DNA of 64,000 nucleotides from Arabiibacter massiliensis (GTDB lineage Bacteria; Actinomycetota; Coriobacteriia; Coriobacteriales; Eggerthellaceae). The number at the start of each line of letters is the position of its first letter. The first letter of the stretch is position 1. Positions 25,845 to 34,197 of this stretch are shown here, piece by piece. The stretch spans positions 1,984,001-2,048,000 of the forward strand of contig NZ_LT827021.1 of NCBI RefSeq assembly GCF_900169505.1, given 5' to 3'. The translations under genes were made by a program, and so were the position numbers. Under the pieces are notes generated by a model. It saw only the letters and a list, made by a program, of their open reading frames with translations. It searched no databases and was not told the DNA's origin.

Positions 25845-27982
25845 GCGTACACGGTGACGCGGTTCTTTCCAGCGCGCTTGGAGGCGTAAAGAGCCTCGTC
25901 GGCCTTGGCGAACACCGCGTCGCACGTGCCGTCGTCGGGCCCCACCTCGCACACGCCGATGCTCAGCGAAACGTCGGAGAGCCCCGTGGACGATGCGGTC
26001 AGGTCCACCACCTGCGTGCGGATGGAATCAAGCTTGACCAGGGCGTCCTCCAGCTTGATGCCGCGGAACAGCAGCGCGAACTCGTCGCCGCCGATGCGCC
26101 CCACGATGTCGGTGGAGCGGCACGCGCCGCGCATGAACGCGCCCACGTCCTGCAGAAGCTCGTCGCCGCGCAGATGCCCGCAGCGGTCGTTCACATTCTT
26201 GAAGTCGTCCACGTCGATGAGCGCGCACACGCAGCCGGCGCGCGCCTGCGGATCGGCCAGCACGTCGTCGATGAGCCGCTTGGTGGTGGCGTGGTTGCTG
26301 ATGCCGGTCATGAGGTCGCATTCGGCCTGCTGGCGGAAGTCGCGCTCGTCCTGGATGTCCTGGATGAGGCCGATGAGGTGCCAGGTGCCGCCCTCGTCGT
26401 CCACCACGAACAGGTTGGCGCGGTACCACCGGAAGCCGGTCTTGTAGTAGTCGGCGCGGAAGTCGAGCATGGCGTGCTTGTCCTCGCCGCGCGCCACGCG
26501 GGTGAACAGCTGCCGCACGGGGCCGATGCTGTCGGGGTGCACCACGCCCACGCGCTCCTGCTCCAAGTTCTCCAAATACCGGTGGATGACGTGGGGCTTC
26601 ATGCCGTCGCCCTCGTCGATGTAGATGAGTACCGTATCCGTCTCGGAATCGTAGTCGAAGCTGATGGCGCGCGTAAGTTCGCTCAAGATGCGGAAGCGCT
26701 CGTTCTGCCATGCGGTGGCGCGGCGGGCGCGCAGCTCGTCGGTGATGTCGAGCACGGCCGAGTAGAGCGCGATCTCGTCATCGCTCACGCGCTCGGCGGC
26801 TCCGCGCACACGCACCATGAACGACGAGCCGTCCTTGCGCTGCACCGGCACCTCCACGTTGTAGCCGTGGGCGACGAGCTGGTCGCGGTCGGCCGGGCTC
26901 ATCAGGCCGTCGAGCTCGTCCTTGCCGATCAGCGGCCGGCCCGACGCGATGCGCCGGTCGTACTCCTCGCGCGTGTAGCCGAGCATGGCGCACACCGGGT
27001 CGCTCGCGTAGAGCGGGTACAGGCCGTCGCCGCGCAGCGAGTACACGCCGATGCCCACCGGCAGCTTGGACACCACGTCGCCCACGGCGCGCGAGATGGC
27101 CTCGCTCTCGTGGCGCATGCGGTCGGAAATGTCTTTATTGCAGCACAGGAAGCTCTCGTCGTTCATGCGCAGGAAGGTGCTCTGGCACCACATCTCGCGC
27201 GCATCGAACATCAGGCGGTACGAGAGCACGAGCGGCCCGGGCGCCTCGTCGCGCCTGAAGGAGCGCACCGCCGCCAGCACGCGCTCGCGGTCCTCGTCGC
27301 TCACGATGAGCGCGGCCCAGCGCTCGAGCACGTCTTCGATGGGCAGCGCCTCGGGCGCCTCCTCGCCGGGAACGGCCAGCTTGAGCAGCCGGCAGGTGTC
27401 GTGGGCGGTGTTGATCTCGTACACCTCGGCGAACGCCGTGCACAGCACGGCGGCGTAGCGCTCGCGATCGCGTGCGTTGCGCGCCTCGTGCACGCGCGAG
27501 ACGTCGCTGAACGAGGCCTGGATCACCGGCGGGTCGCTTGCCTCCTCGGCGATGGTGGCCGTGCCGCGCACCCAGCCGATGGAGCCGTCGGCGCGGCGGA
27601 TGCGATGATGGAAATCGCACACGGGCGCACCCTCGGTCAGCCGGTCGATGGCCTTGCGCACCTGCACGGCGTCGCTTTCGGGGATGGCGAAGAGGGCGTT
27701 GTCCTGGGCATGGTGCTGGAAGTCCTCGACATCGGCGTAGCCCAGGATGTCGCAACCCTTCTTGTTGATGAACACGAGCTGGGGGTGCTCCTCGGCCGTC
27801 ATGTGCACGATGCCGCAGGGAATGGCATCGTACAGGCGGTTCGGCACCTCGCACGCGTAGCGCACAAGCTCGCGCCCTTGGCAGACGCCATGCCCGGCCG
27901 CGCAGGAGGGCTTGCGCTCGCCCCCGCAGTTGCGGCCGTCCACAGCCCGCGTCTCTTTTCCGACGCCTTGTTCGCTTTTCAT
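25841..27982 (-). CDS. Multi-PAS diguanylate cyclase (GGDEF)
   Basis: This is a 713-residue cytosolic signalling protein. After a cysteine-containing N-terminal stretch (CGGERKPSCAAGHGVC, perhaps a metal or redox site), there are three or four PAS/PAC repeats. One includes HPQLVFINKKGCDILGYADV, then IRRADGSIGWVRGTA, and later YPLYASDPVCAMLGYTREEYD. The GGDEF domain is at about residues 555-712, with GRIGGDEF near 627-634. The inhibitory RxxD (RSTD) is five residues upstream, so both catalysis and feedback inhibition look intact. ATG 27982 overlaps the stop of the channel-ROK gene as ATGA. It is the middle gene of a coupled three-gene operon, suggesting that the c-di-GMP output is tied to ion flux or sugar phosphorylation. 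Confidence 0.88.
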   Translation of the reverse strand: MKSEQGVGKETRAVDGRNCGGERKPSCAAGHGVCQGRELVRYACEVPNRLYDAIPCGIVHMTAEEHPQLVFINKKGCDILGYADVEDFQHHAQDNALFAIPESDAVQVRKAIDRLTEGAPVCDFHHRIRRADGSIGWVRGTATIAEEASDPPVIQASFSDVSRVHEARNARDRERYAAVLCTAFAEVYEINTAHDTCRLLKLAVPGEEAPEALPIEDVLERWAALIVSDEDRERVLAAVRSFRRDEAPGPLVLSYRLMFDAREMWCQSTFLRMNDESFLCCNKDISDRMRHESEAISRAVGDVVSKLPVGIGVYSLRGDGLYPLYASDPVCAMLGYTREEYDRRIASGRPLIGKDELDGLMSPADRDQLVAHGYNVEVPVQRKDGSSFMVRVRGAAERVSDDEIALYSAVLDITDELRARRATAWQNERFRILSELTRAISFDYDSETDTVLIYIDEGDGMKPHVIHRYLENLEQERVGVVHPDSIGPVRQLFTRVARGEDKHAMLDFRADYYKTGFRWYRANLFVVDDEGGTWHLIGLIQDIQDERDFRQQAECDLMTGISNHATTKRLIDDVLADPQARAGCVCALIDVDDFKNVNDRCGHLRGDELLQDVGAFMRGACRSTDIVGRIGGDEFALLFRGIKLEDALVKLDSIRTQVVDLTASSTGLSDVSLSIGVCEVGPDDGTCDAVFAKADEALYASKRAGKNRVTVYA

Positions 27983-30489
27983 AGGCTCGCCTCCTCCCTC
28001 GCCGCCGTAACCGAGCGGTTGCCATCGTACCCTTCGCCGTCCGCGAGGACCTCGAGCGCACGGTAGGCGGCGCCGTAGATGCCGCATTCGTTGCCGAGCG
28101 TCGAGGCCACGATGGGCGTGTCGCGGCAGGGCGGCACCGCGCAGGCGCGGTAGCGGGCGCGCACGGAGCCCAGGTAGTCGTCGGCGCGCTCGGACAGGCC
28201 GCCGCCCAGCACGAACACGTCAGGATCCACCACGCACGCCACCTGCGCGAGGCCGAACCCGAGCGCATCGGAGAAGCGGTCGAGCGCCGCGCGGGCGTCC
28301 GGATCGCGGCGCGCGGCCGCCTCGAACACGGCATGCGCATCGGGGAACGCCTCTACAGCCTGCCGGCGCGCGGTCTCGGGCCCCTGGTCGGCGGCTTCGA
28401 CACGGGCGGCGAAGGCCCTGCGCGCCTGGTGCACGAGGCCGGTGGCCGACGCGTACTGCTCGAGGCAGCCGGCGCGCCCGCACGCGCACGGCTCGTCCTC
28501 GTCCGGATCGACGCACAGGTGGCCGATCTCGCCCGCCGCGCCGTGCATGCCCGCAACCGGCCGCCCCTTCGCCACCAGGCCCGCGCCCACACCGGTGCCG
28601 AGCGTGACGAACACGGCGTTCTCGTCGCCGCGCTCGCCCGTGACGCCGCGCCACTGATCGCCGAGCGCGGCGGCATCGGCGTCGTTCATCACCGCGACGA
28701 CCGCCTTCGGGAAGGCCGAGCGCAGGAACGCCTTGTAGGAGCGCAGGTCGAGATCGATGTGCGGGCACAGCTTGAGCGACTCCTCGGCCGCCACCGCGCC
28801 CGGCACCGCGAGCCCCACGGCGGCGACGCGGTCCGCTTCGATGCTCGCCTTGTCCAGCACGGCGCCGATCTCGCGCGCGAGGTAGCCGTGCGAGCCGTCG
28901 GCCAGCACGTTCTGCGAGTCGAACACGTGCGTGCCCGCGAGCGCGCCGTCCAGCGTGAACGCGCCCACTTTCGTATGCGTGCCGCCCACGTCGATGCCCA
29001 CCACGTAGCGCGGGCCCGCCGCCGTGTCGTCGCCGGGCGCGGCGGCGCGGGAGGGCGCGGGCTCTGGAGGGGCGGGCGCGGGCTCGGACGCGGGTTCCGC
29101 CTCCGCCGCCTGCCCGCGCGCGCCGAACCAGCGCGCCGGGTCGAGGCGGCTGCCGATGATGCCGCGCGATGCAGCTATGACCAGCACGAACACCGCCGCT
29201 GTGTCGATGAGCTTGTCAACCAGGAGCGCGCCGAACACAGCCAGCGGCCCGGGCGCGCCCCACGCCGCCAGCACGCCGCCGTACAGGCGCTCGGCCGCCG
29301 TAGTGAGCTGCCCGTCGGCCAGCGCGAACGCGAGGGCGCACGAGAGCGCCGACTCCACCGCTACCAAGAGCAGCGCCGCCAGCCCCAGCGAGCGAGCCGT
29401 GACCTTCCTCCCCCGCCCGAACAGCAGGCCGAACACGAGCGCGCTCACGGCGCTCAGCCCGTAGTACAGAAGGTTGCCCGCGTTGCCCATCTGCACGGCC
29501 AACACGAGGTTGTTCGCGAATCCCACTATCAGGCCGGCGGCCGGCTCCAGCAAAATGGCCGCGAGCGCCGTGCCCGTCGTGTCCAGCCACACCGGCGCGC
29601 CGAGCGCGGACGCGGCGGCGTAGAGCCCTTGGTTCACCAGCACGCACGCGAGCATGGTGGCCCCGTAGGCCGCCATCTTCGGATGCGCGCGCACATAGGC
29701 GCGCACGCCGCCGTACGAGAAGGGCGTGCGCCCCTGGTAGGGCGCGTGCTCCACCGGGCGGAAGTACGCCTCGCTGTCGGCCTGGCAGCGGCGGACCTGC
29801 TCGAGGAAGCCGCCCGTGATGATGCCGGCCGGCAGCGCGATGATGGCGATGCCGAACAGCGACGACACCATCGAGATGAACTTCCCCACGTCGGTGACCG
29901 GGTACACGTCGCCGTAGCCCACGGTGGTGAGCGCCGTGGTGGCCCAGTACAGCGAGTCGAAGAAGTTGTCGAACGTGTCGGGCTCGTTCACGAACATGAT
30001 GAGCCCGCTCACGAAGATGTACATGACGGCCACGCCCAGCACCGACAGCAGCGTGCTTTTCTCGGCGCGGAACACGTTGCCCACGATGGTGAGGCTCTTC
30101 GAGTAGCGGAAGATCTTCGTCACGCGCAGCACGCGCAGGAACTTGAACGATTCGGGCAGCACGCCGAGCGACGGCAGGATGGCCAGCAGATCGACGATGG
30201 CGAGCGGCGTGAAGGGGTACTTCGCGAACTCGCGCCAGCCCTTCTTCCCCGTTTTGAGGTCGTGCGTCATCCAGCGCAGCAGGTAGTCGAAGAACAGGAT
30301 GTACACGGTGACCACGTCCACCATGTTCAGCACGGCGTCCAGCTGGGGGTTCGAGTCCTGCGGGCGGAACATGAGCGGCACGATGCTCACGAAGGCCACC
30401 GCCACGATGAAGGCATCGTAGGCGTGGCTCACCTTGTCGCCCGGGCGGGCGCGCTGCACGATCTGGTAGATTCGCTCTCTCATGATCAT
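27979..30489 (-). CDS. Fusion: voltage-gated-type K+ channel, membrane domain and ROK kinase
   Basis: This 836-residue protein has three modules. Residues 1-235 form a six-helix K+ channel with an S4-like FLRVLRVTKIFRYSKS (117-132) and the selectivity filter TVGYGD (189-194). Residues 270-445 form a second hydrophobic region of five or six helices, with WLDTTGTALAAILLEP resembling ECF-S-like membrane domains (tentative). After a proline/alanine linker (465-490), residues 495-830 are a ROK-family sugar kinase. It has VGIDVGGTHTK, catalytic MNDADAAALGD, LGTGVGAG, and the zinc motif GH...CACGRAGC with all ligands present. Cytosolic glucose or N-acetyl-sugar phosphorylation coupled to channel state is a reasonable inference; I know of no such described fusion. 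The start is ATG 30489 or 30483. It is the first gene of a coupled operon. Confidence 0.85.
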   Translation of the reverse strand: MIMRERIYQIVQRARPGDKVSHAYDAFIVAVAFVSIVPLMFRPQDSNPQLDAVLNMVDVVTVYILFFDYLLRWMTHDLKTGKKGWREFAKYPFTPLAIVDLLAILPSLGVLPESFKFLRVLRVTKIFRYSKSLTIVGNVFRAEKSTLLSVLGVAVMYIFVSGLIMFVNEPDTFDNFFDSLYWATTALTTVGYGDVYPVTDVGKFISMVSSLFGIAIIALPAGIITGGFLEQVRRCQADSEAYFRPVEHAPYQGRTPFSYGGVRAYVRAHPKMAAYGATMLACVLVNQGLYAAASALGAPVWLDTTGTALAAILLEPAAGLIVGFANNLVLAVQMGNAGNLLYYGLSAVSALVFGLLFGRGRKVTARSLGLAALLLVAVESALSCALAFALADGQLTTAAERLYGGVLAAWGAPGPLAVFGALLVDKLIDTAAVFVLVIAASRGIIGSRLDPARWFGARGQAAEAEPASEPAPAPPEPAPSRAAAPGDDTAAGPRYVVGIDVGGTHTKVGAFTLDGALAGTHVFDSQNVLADGSHGYLAREIGAVLDKASIEADRVAAVGLAVPGAVAAEESLKLCPHIDLDLRSYKAFLRSAFPKAVVAVMNDADAAALGDQWRGVTGERGDENAVFVTLGTGVGAGLVAKGRPVAGMHGAAGEIGHLCVDPDEDEPCACGRAGCLEQYASATGLVHQARRAFAARVEAADQGPETARRQAVEAFPDAHAVFEAAARRDPDARAALDRFSDALGFGLAQVACVVDPDVFVLGGGLSERADDYLGSVRARYRACAVPPCRDTPIVASTLGNECGIYGAAYRALEVLADGEGYDGNRSVTAAREEASL

Positions 30490-30749
30490 GCCAGTGTAGC
30501 GCGTGGGAGGGCCGGGAGGAACCGGGCCTCAAAAATCGATTCAAACGCCAGGCATGCGAAACCCCAGGCGCGGGATGGAGCTCGCTAGGCCGCCAGCCTC
30601 ATCAGGATGTCGACCAGTAGAGCCCCGTCTTCGATGCGGACCACGGCGAAGCTCCACGGAGAGCATCGCGACGCCCTGCTCAGTGAAGGCATACGGCAGC
30701 TTCCTGCGTCCTCCCCGAACGTCGGCGCAGCCGAGCCGTCTCGGAATCA

Positions 30750-30808
30750 CGATCTTCGCTCCAAAAACACGCCTCAGCGTGTGGAGCGTGTTTTTGGAGC
30801 GAAGATCG
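30750..30808. repeat. Hairpin family TTTTCGCTCC, copy 2
   Basis: Perfect 23-bp arms (30750-30772 and 30786-30808, starting CGATCTTCGCTCCAAAAACA) surround a 13-nt loop. The core TTCGCTCCAAAAACACGC is shared with the copies at 16675 and 59080. Confidence 0.85.
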
Positions 30809-30839
30809 CCCGTACATGCCGCCAGCGCTTTCAGCACAA

Positions 30840-30857
30840 ATGTTTCACGTGAAACAT
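30840..30857. other. parS-type centromere site 4
   Basis: Perfect 18-bp ATGTTTCACGTGAAACAT, 9.6 kb from the tandem pair. It lies between two hairpin elements. Confidence 0.88.
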
Positions 30858-30876
30858 TTGACGACTTGCAGTATCA

Positions 30877-31006
30877 TGGACAGAATCGGCCTTCGGGACT
30901 GATTTTTCGGGCGCAACGGAGCCGAAAAAGAGAGAAACCCCTGGTCGCGAAAACTCGCGCCCGGGGTTCCCCTGCTGAAATCAGTCCCGAAGGCCGATTC
31001 TGTCCA
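30877..31006. repeat. 29-bp inverted repeat enclosing two inner hairpins (cloverleaf-like)
   Basis: Outer arms 30877-30905 and 30978-31006 match perfectly over 29 bp (start TGGACAGAATCGGCCTTCGG). Inside are TTTTTCGG/CCGAAAAA and an ACCCC...GGGGT stem with a CGCGA/TCGCG tip, so the single strand would fold into a branched structure. It lies just downstream of the aminotransferase stop. Confidence 0.8.
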
Positions 31007-31032
31007 CGCGTCCTGCGGGAGAGCCGAATCGG

Positions 31033-32217
31033 CTAGCCTCGGTACTCCTCCATGAGGGCCTTGAAGGCGGGCATGGCGCGCTCGATGGTGTCGCGGGCGA
31101 TGCAGTAGCTCACGCGCACCCAGCCGCCCACGCCGAAGCTGTCGGACGGAACCAGCAGCAGCTCGTGGGCCTTCGCGCGGTCGCTGAACGCCTGCGCGTC
31201 GTCTTCCAAAGCGCGCACCCACAGGTAGAACGCGCCCTGCGGCTCCACGAACTCGTAGCCCAGTTCGCGTAGGCCCTCGGTAAGCAGCGTGCGGTTGGCC
31301 GCGTAGGAGGCCACGTCGGAGGGCTCGTCCACGCACGCGGCGATCACGCGCTGGAACAGCACCGGCGCGCAGATATAGCCGAGCGCCCGGCCCGCGCCGG
31401 CCACGGCGGCGTTCACCTGGGCGGCGTTATCCATGAGATCGGACACGTACACGTAGCCGATGCGCTCGCCCGGAAGCGAGAGCGACTTGGAGTACGAGTA
31501 GCACACGAGCGTGCGCGGGTACACGTTGGGCACGTAGGGCACCTCGATGCCGTCGTAGACGATCTCGCGATACGGCTCGTCGCTGATCAGGTACAGCTCG
31601 CGGCCGAGCTCGCGCTCCTTGGCGGCCAGAAGATCGGCCAGGCCGCGCAGGCTCTCCTCGCTGTACACGGCGCCCACCGGGTTGTTCGGCGTGTTGATGA
31701 TGACGGCGCTCGTCTTGGGGCCGATGGCGGCGGCGAGCGCCTCCAGGTCGGGCTGAAAATCGGGCACGTGCGCGGGCACCTCGACGCAGGTGCAGCCGGC
31801 CGTCTCGATCCACACCTTGTACTCGGGGAAATACGGGCTGATCACGATGATCTCATCGCCCGGCTCCGTGATGGCGGACACGCTGATGGCGATGGAGGCC
31901 GCTGCGCCCACGGTCATGTAGATGTTCTCGGGCGAGGCGTCGATGCCGAAGCGGCGGCGGATGCTGTCGGCGATGGTCGCGCGCACCTCGGGCACGCCGG
32001 ACGCGGGCGAGTAGCCGTGCAGCGACACGGCCGGCTGCTCGAGCAGTTCCTGCGCGGCCTGCTTCACGGCGTCGGGCGCGGGCACGCTGGGGTTGCCGAT
32101 GCTGAAGTCGAACACGTTCTCGTCGCCGATCTCGACCTTGCGCGCCATGCCGTACGCGAACAGCTCGCGAATCGCCGACGGCTCGGCCCCCAGCCCGTAC
32201 ATCCTCTCGTTCACCAT
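31033..32217 (-). CDS. PLP-dependent class I/II aminotransferase
   Basis: This 394-residue fold-type I aminotransferase has FDFSIGNPSVPAPD near the N-terminus, NTPNNPVGAVYS (cofactor-contacting Asn), SDEPYREIVYDG (Asp/Tyr), and the Schiff-base lysine in YSYSKSLSLPGERIGY. The ending WVRVSYC carries the substrate carboxylate Arg region. It resembles aspartate/aromatic-type aminotransferases that act on amino acids with 2-oxoglutarate; the specific substrate is uncertain. Start ATG 32217 has AAGGACG upstream; an alternative ATG lies five codons later, after GAGAGG. It is monocistronic as far as visible. Confidence 0.9.
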   Translation of the reverse strand: MVNERMYGLGAEPSAIRELFAYGMARKVEIGDENVFDFSIGNPSVPAPDAVKQAAQELLEQPAVSLHGYSPASGVPEVRATIADSIRRRFGIDASPENIYMTVGAAASIAISVSAITEPGDEIIVISPYFPEYKVWIETAGCTCVEVPAHVPDFQPDLEALAAAIGPKTSAVIINTPNNPVGAVYSEESLRGLADLLAAKERELGRELYLISDEPYREIVYDGIEVPYVPNVYPRTLVCYSYSKSLSLPGERIGYVYVSDLMDNAAQVNAAVAGAGRALGYICAPVLFQRVIAACVDEPSDVASYAANRTLLTEGLRELGYEFVEPQGAFYLWVRALEDDAQAFSDRAKAHELLLVPSDSFGVGGWVRVSYCIARDTIERAMPAFKALMEEYRG

Positions 32218-32338
32218 ATCGCACCACGTCCTTTGCGCTTGCCGCCTGTTTTCGATGATGCATCAGGGTAGCACAACGTCGCGGCCCCGGGCGCCTGCTG
32301 CGTGCGAACGCGGCGGTTTCGCCCGAGACGGACCGTCG

Positions 32339-32379
32339 AATCGTCCAATCTACCACGCCGCTCGGTAGATTGGACGATT
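32339..32379. repeat. 16-bp inverted repeat between genes
   Basis: AATCGTCCAATCTACC (32339-32354) pairs perfectly with GGTAGATTGGACGATT (32364-32379) around 9 nt. A third partial copy, TGGACGATT, follows directly. It lies 14 bp past the stop of the upstream minus-strand gene and may act as its terminator or as an RNA stabiliser, although there is no clear T-tract. Confidence 0.65.
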
Positions 32380-32392
32380 TTTGGACGATTCG

Positions 32393-33673
32393 TTAGCCGA
32401 GCGCCGCCTCGCCCAGGCTGACGATCCGTTCGCGCAGCTCGGGGCCGGCTTGGTAGACGAACGCCCGGCCCTGTTGGCCGCGCACCAGGTAGCCCTTGCG
32501 CTCGAGCTCCAGGAAGTCGCCGCGCGCCGTGGCGTAGGCCACGCGGAACGTGCGCTGGTGGGGGCCGATGCGCAGAAGCGCGTCGGGCTCGTTGCACAGC
32601 GCCGACAGGATGGAGCGCTGCCGATGGTTGAGGTCGGCGCCGAATGTGCGGCCGATCAGGTCGTTCAGTTTCTGCAGCTGCTCGACGGACGCCTCCAGCC
32701 GGTCGAGCTCGGCCAGGTACAGCTTCACGTACATGGCGAAGTACGAGGTGAAGTCGAACCCGAAGCCGCAGTCCATCGACCAGGTGTCGAACACGGCCTT
32801 CATCAGCGGCGTGTCCAGCTCGCCGAAGGGGTAGTAGCCCACCGGCAGCCAGCTGAGCACGGGGTAGCCCCATTTGATGGCCATGACGTTGCGCAGCAGC
32901 ACGCCCACGAGCGAGTTGAGGCACGGGAACACGTCGAAGTTCCAGAAGAACCACGACACGTTGATGATGCGCAGCACCGGCCCGAAGCGGAACTCGTCGT
33001 CGCCGAGCAGGGCGCGCCGGCACACGGCGTCGATGGCGGCGGCCGAGGTGGGCGGGGCGATGCGCGGATCGAGCGGACACACCTCGCCGCGCCGCGGGAG
33101 GGCTTCCACGTTCACGCCTTCGATCAGGCGGTAGTACAGCGTCTCGATGAGCCCGTGGGTGATCTCGCGCTGGGCCAGCGTGTCGGCATCGCTGCTCACC
33201 TCGAAGTAATTGCTGATCAAACGGTCGAGGTCGGTCTGCAGCGGGCCGCCGAGGAATATCTCGTGGATGCGCTCGTCGAGCACGGCGGCGCCCTCGGTTT
33301 CCAGCACGCGCGCGAGCGTCCGCTCGATGTAGCGCGTGACGAACGGCGAGCCCTTGAGCGACGCGAGCGCCTTGTCCAGCGGAAAGCCCGCCATGCAGCG
33401 CATCTCGAGCATCTTGGAGTCGAACGCCATGGCGCTCGTGGTGACGAACCAGCAGTCGGCCGTGCGGTACGGGTCGTCCGGCACGAAGATGGCCACCTGC
33501 TTGCGGACGGCGGCGAGGATGAGCCAGATCTCCTCCTTCGTATAGCCGGCAGGCAGCTCGAAGCGGTCGAGGTCCTCGAACAGCAGCATGCCCCGGTCGA
33601 TCTCCGTGCGCAGCTTGAAGAAGCTCTCGTCGCTCATGAACTCCACGATGTCCTCGGTCGCGATTCGCGCCAT
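32393..33673 (-). CDS. Uncharacterised 426-residue protein with C-terminal winged-helix-like segment
   Basis: I do not recognise a family with confidence. The protein is soluble, acidic and aromatic-rich, with no signal peptide. The stretch around residues 265-310 (LNSLVGVLLRNVMAIKWGYPVLSWLPVG) loosely recalls the hydrophobic core of Fic-fold proteins, but the catalytic HPFxxGNGR motif is absent. Residues 345-410 contain LNHRQRSILSALCN and YATARGDFLELERKGYLVR, a plausible winged-helix DNA-binding unit like those ending many Fic proteins. A degenerate Fic-type regulator is one reading; a novel transcription factor is another. ATG 33673 is well placed after CAAGGGGAC. A promoter is visible at 33711-33738. 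Confidence 0.6.
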   Translation of the reverse strand: MARIATEDIVEFMSDESFFKLRTEIDRGMLLFEDLDRFELPAGYTKEEIWLILAAVRKQVAIFVPDDPYRTADCWFVTTSAMAFDSKMLEMRCMAGFPLDKALASLKGSPFVTRYIERTLARVLETEGAAVLDERIHEIFLGGPLQTDLDRLISNYFEVSSDADTLAQREITHGLIETLYYRLIEGVNVEALPRRGEVCPLDPRIAPPTSAAAIDAVCRRALLGDDEFRFGPVLRIINVSWFFWNFDVFPCLNSLVGVLLRNVMAIKWGYPVLSWLPVGYYPFGELDTPLMKAVFDTWSMDCGFGFDFTSYFAMYVKLYLAELDRLEASVEQLQKLNDLIGRTFGADLNHRQRSILSALCNEPDALLRIGPHQRTFRVAYATARGDFLELERKGYLVRGQQGRAFVYQAGPELRERIVSLGEAALG

Positions 33674-33710
33674 GCGGTCCCCTTGCCCCGGTTTACATCA
33701 GCTTTCGGCA

Positions 33711-33738
33711 AGTATACTATCAATTATCATCAGTATAA
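33711..33738 (-). promoter_or_regulatory. Promoter of the uncharacterised gene
   Basis: On the minus strand TTATAC (33738-33733) and TATACT (33716-33711) are spaced 16 bp apart, 38 bp before the start codon. The surrounding 60 bp are strikingly AT-rich for this genome and contain AGTATC/GATACT half-repeats. Confidence 0.5.
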
Positions 33739-33916
33739 GTATCGGAATCTTAGATATTGATACTCAGCGAGCGAAGACGTATAGTGCACCCCAAGGCGGG
33801 AAAGTAGCGAAGCAAGCCCGATCGCTGCCGCAAGGCACCTCCTTGTTCGGGCCGCCTCGAACGTTCCTGTCCCAGCGGATCCGCATAATCCGCGCTCCAA
33901 AGAAGCCCCGCGTTCA

Positions 33917-33953
33917 AAGGCAGGACCCCCTCCCCGGGGGTCCTGCCCGTTTT
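33917..33953 (+). terminator. Terminator-like hairpin, rightward
   Basis: GGCAGGACCCCC pairs with GGGGGTCCTGCC and is followed by CGTTTTTG on the plus strand. No plus-strand gene precedes it, so it may end an unannotated short transcript, or act in reverse as a weak terminator for the LuxR gene. Confidence 0.6.
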
Positions 33954-33992
33954 TGGGGACGCCGCCGAATTTCCGACGCCCGCGCCGAAACC

Positions 33993-34050
33993 GATTGTCG
34001 ACCGAAACGCACGCCACAGAGCTCTGTGGCGTGTGTTTCGGTCGACAATC
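33993..34050. repeat. 58-bp near-perfect palindrome
   Basis: The two 29-bp halves (33993-34021 and 34022-34050, from GATTGTCGACCGAAACGCAC) meet without a loop at GAGCTC and differ at one position. It is of the same general kind as the other long inverted repeats but different in sequence. Confidence 0.8.
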
Positions 34051-34197
34051 TGCCGCAGGAGGGGGGACAAGGGAACCGTCCCCCTGTCCCTCCGGGTCGT
34101 TACTTGCCGGCGGCGGCGTTGCGGCCGGCCAGGCGGCCGAACGTCATGGCCATCGAGTGGCTCGCGCACGGGCCGGCCACATCTCCGCGCGTCGCCC

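Larger units (their letters stand above)
30490..31032. other. Gene-free gap with parS and two structured repeats
   Basis: This 543-bp interval holds no credible gene. It contains a TTTTCGCTCC-family hairpin, one parS site and a cloverleaf-like inverted repeat, each listed separately. The remainder is featureless. Confidence 0.75.
33674..34197. other. Gene-free gap with promoter, terminator-like hairpin and palindrome
   Basis: These 524 bp contain the promoter above, a rightward terminator-like stem at 33917-33953, the 58-bp palindrome at 33993-34050, and a short GGGACAAGGGAACCGTCCCC repeat at about 34062-34081. No convincing protein gene was found. Confidence 0.65.

Noticed and set aside
28333..30588. 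Long plus-strand frame opposite the channel-ROK gene
   Set aside because: It mirrors the minus-strand gene; its composition (Arg/His/Ala/Val) and lack of motifs mark it as a shadow.
30503..31036. Plus-strand frame across the parS/hairpin gap
   Set aside because: It reads through palindromes and parS (NVSRET is the translation of the parS core) and has no family features.
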